62,452 nucleotides of DNA from Sedimentisphaerales bacterium (GTDB lineage Bacteria > Planctomycetota > Phycisphaerae > Sedimentisphaerales > Anaerobacaceae). The stretch lies in contig JAUWPZ010000002.1 of NCBI GenBank assembly GCA_030611315.1, positions 1 to 62,452 of the forward strand. The letters are read 5' to 3'. Of this stretch, positions 61,421 to 62,452 are shown in pieces. Within the stretch, counting starts at the first letter, position 1, and every line of letters begins with the position of its first letter. The notes beneath the pieces were generated by a model. That model was not told where the DNA came from and searched no databases. It saw only the letters and a list, made by a program, of their open reading frames with translations. Position numbers and translations under genes: made by a program.

Positions 61421-62122
61421 TCACCAATATTTAGCCCCCAAATTTATTTGGGGGTTTTCGTTTTGAAAATCGTCCCCCGCTTGCCGTTTCATTTCCTCGA
61501 TGTCCAGCTCCTCAAGGTACTCTGGCAGGTTCTCCCACACGCTGTGAAATCCGAATCCCCCCTTTATCATCTCCTCGATCGCCTCGGCCTTGCTCCAGCC
61601 CTGTATCGCTATCCGATATATCGCGCACATTGTCCCCGTACGGTCCGCCCCGTGCATGCAGTGCACAAATACAGGCATCCGTTCCTTGTCGCTGACGATT
61701 TTCAAAAAGCGCACCACCTCCTTGTCCTCCGCGTGCCAGGCTTTCATATAGATATGCTCGTATGCCAAATCTGTCCCTTTAATCTCACCCCGGTCGGAGT
61801 GGAACGACCGCAGGTTGACGATTGTCTTTATCCCCAGTTTCTCGAGCTCCCGCATCCCCTCATCGCTCGGCTGGGCGCCGCGATACAATTCGTCCGAGAC
61901 CTTGTGAAAATTCTCCACACCCTCCAGCTCTATCCGCTCCGCCCACGTCTCTTTCCTTGGACTTTGAATCACGGAATTGGGGTCAAAATTTTGGAGAGAT
62001 GGCCTCTGCAGATTTTTTTGCGCCAGAAACATCGCCGTAACACACACAATTGCTGCGAGTATAAGCAAAACAATGACTCGCAGGTATGCTGACTTTGCAT
62101 TTTTGGAATTTGGCTTTGTCAT
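61421..62122 (-). CDS. Membrane-anchored dual-specificity/tyrosine phosphatase-like protein
   Basis: The ATG at 62122 starts a basic segment and one membrane helix (AYLRVIVLLILAAIVCVTAMFL). An earlier in-frame ATG at 62191 is less likely. The phosphatase domain (about 70-215) has NLRSFHSDRGEI and the signature HCMHGADRTGT, with Cys and Arg of the CX5R loop and the WPD-like region before it. The last 13 residues and stop are encoded by a CCCCCAAATTTATTTGGGGG hairpin repeat. It probably removes phosphate from protein or lipid substrates at the membrane. Confidence 0.85.
   Translation of the reverse strand: MTKPNSKNAKSAYLRVIVLLILAAIVCVTAMFLAQKNLQRPSLQNFDPNSVIQSPRKETWAERIELEGVENFHKVSDELYRGAQPSDEGMRELEKLGIKTIVNLRSFHSDRGEIKGTDLAYEHIYMKAWHAEDKEVVRFLKIVSDKERMPVFVHCMHGADRTGTMCAIYRIAIQGWSKAEAIEEMIKGGFGFHSVWENLPEYLEELDIEEMKRQAGDDFQNENPQINLGAKYW
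61429..61470 (-). repeat. TTTAGC-type hairpin element inside the phosphatase 3' end
   Basis: On + it reads ATTTAGC-CCCCAAA-TTTA-TTTGGGGG-TTTTCGTTTTGAAA. The TTTAGC and TCGTTTTGAA flanks match 27729-27770 and 50567-50612, while the stem sequence differs but still pairs. On the minus strand it encodes the last residues of the phosphatase. Confidence 0.75.
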
Positions 62123-62200
62123 TTTGCACTTTACATCTAAACTTTTGAATTCTTCTATCAACGAACAACAAACTATGAACCAATTAACCACTCACCAATT

Positions 62201-62330
62201 AACTAGTATCTGTTGCGGAAAGCCAAAACTGGTGATGTCACCCCTGCGGAAGCAGGGGTCTATATCGAAAAAACCTGGATTCCTGCTTTCGCAGGAATGA
62301 CAAATGTTGTTTCCGCAACAGGAACTAACT
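62201..62330 (-). repeat. MITE-like element, short copy
   Basis: TIRs CTGTTGCGGAAA (62210-62221) and TTTCCGCAACAG (62310-62321) flank paired GTCACCCCTGCGGAAGCAGG and ATTCCTGCTTTCGCAGGAAT units. The sequence is the inverted counterpart of 50691-50880 without that copy's two inserts. It lies upstream of the phosphatase gene. Confidence 0.8.
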
Positions 62331-62390
62331 AATCCGCTAATTCACTAAAGGGGGGTAGACGGTTAGCTCCTCTTACCTTATAATTTAGGG

Positions 62391-62452
62391 ATGAAATTCT
62401 CAATTGATAAAGTAGCAATAGAACCGTCGCTGGTAGCGGGACGTGATTACCC
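62391..62452 (+). CDS. Start of a gene running off the window end
   Basis: An ATG at 62391 opens a frame (MKFSIDKVAIEPSLVAGRDY) that is still open at the last base. AGGG lies just upstream. Only 20 residues are available, and I do not recognise the protein. It could be the first gene of a following operon. Confidence 0.4.
   Translation, partial: MKFSIDKVAIEPSLVAGRDY

Noticed and set aside
1-62452. CRISPR arrays, tRNA or rRNA genes
   Set aside because: Repeats are dispersed and not regularly spaced, and no cloverleaf or rRNA-conserved stretch was recognised. Reading by eye cannot fully exclude a tRNA.

Overview
The window looks like a piece of a Phycisphaerae-type planctomycete chromosome, probably from a sediment or anaerobic lineage. 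That is an inference from gene content: a PEP-CTERM protein, a dockerin-bearing M64 peptidase, DUF1080 and sialate-esterase proteins, DUF2339/DUF3999 membrane proteins, lipid A genes, and a large stock of secreted polysaccharide-active enzymes with Gfo/Idh/MocA and URO-D-like partners. No rRNA, tRNA or CRISPR array was recognised.

Layout. 0-4.4 kb: the tail of an unknown gene, a secreted propeller/BPL_N protein, an Ntn-hydrolase (C45-like), and a gamma-glutamyltranspeptidase remnant cut off by a pyrimidine-rich tract. 4.6-6.4 kb: a zinc alcohol dehydrogenase and an SDR. 6.5-18.7 kb: a cell-envelope region with dTDP-rhamnose genes in the order rmlA-C-D-B, glycosyltransferases, a frameshifted methyltransferase, WaaP/Kdo-type kinases, an AT-rich teichoic-acid-like pair (nucleotidyltransferase plus CDP-glycerol glycerophosphotransferase), and lpxI and lpxD. 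19.2-29.6 kb: a PEP-CTERM caspase-like protease, a GT9 enzyme, the DUF3999/DUF2339 pair, a transglutaminase-like/TPR protein and the M64 peptidase. 29.7-45 kb: a carbohydrate-degradation region (DUF1080 lipoprotein, esterase, GH28, DUF1080-TIM-barrel fusion, Gfo/Idh/MocA, URO-D-like, heparinase II/III-like, (alpha/alpha)6 glycosidase) with a MATE transporter. 45-50.3 kb: pyrD, pyrK, a galactokinase-type GHMP kinase and a sodium/solute symporter. 51-57.6 kb: nnrD, a HicB-like small protein, brnTA, decayed genes, larB, tsaD and a nucleotidyltransferase pair. 57.7-61.4 kb: an IS1380-family element and an adjoining foreign polygalacturonase. 61.4-62.45 kb: a dual-specificity phosphatase and the start of one more gene.

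The most striking feature is the density of short dispersed repeats between genes. One family of about 100 bp occurs six times, always in the same orientation. Others are MITE-like, with terminal inverted repeats, and smaller palindromic micro-modules are nested inside them. In the best mobile-element candidate, an IS1380-family insertion splits the sixth copy of the main repeat at a TTAA. The other half of that repeat lies 3.66 kb downstream, beyond a polygalacturonase gene that is preceded by a consensus outward promoter inside the IS end. This arrangement resembles the way ISEcp1 captures neighbouring genes.

Two or three genes (M64 peptidase, larB, possibly the GH28 gene) appear to start at ATT or ATC codons.
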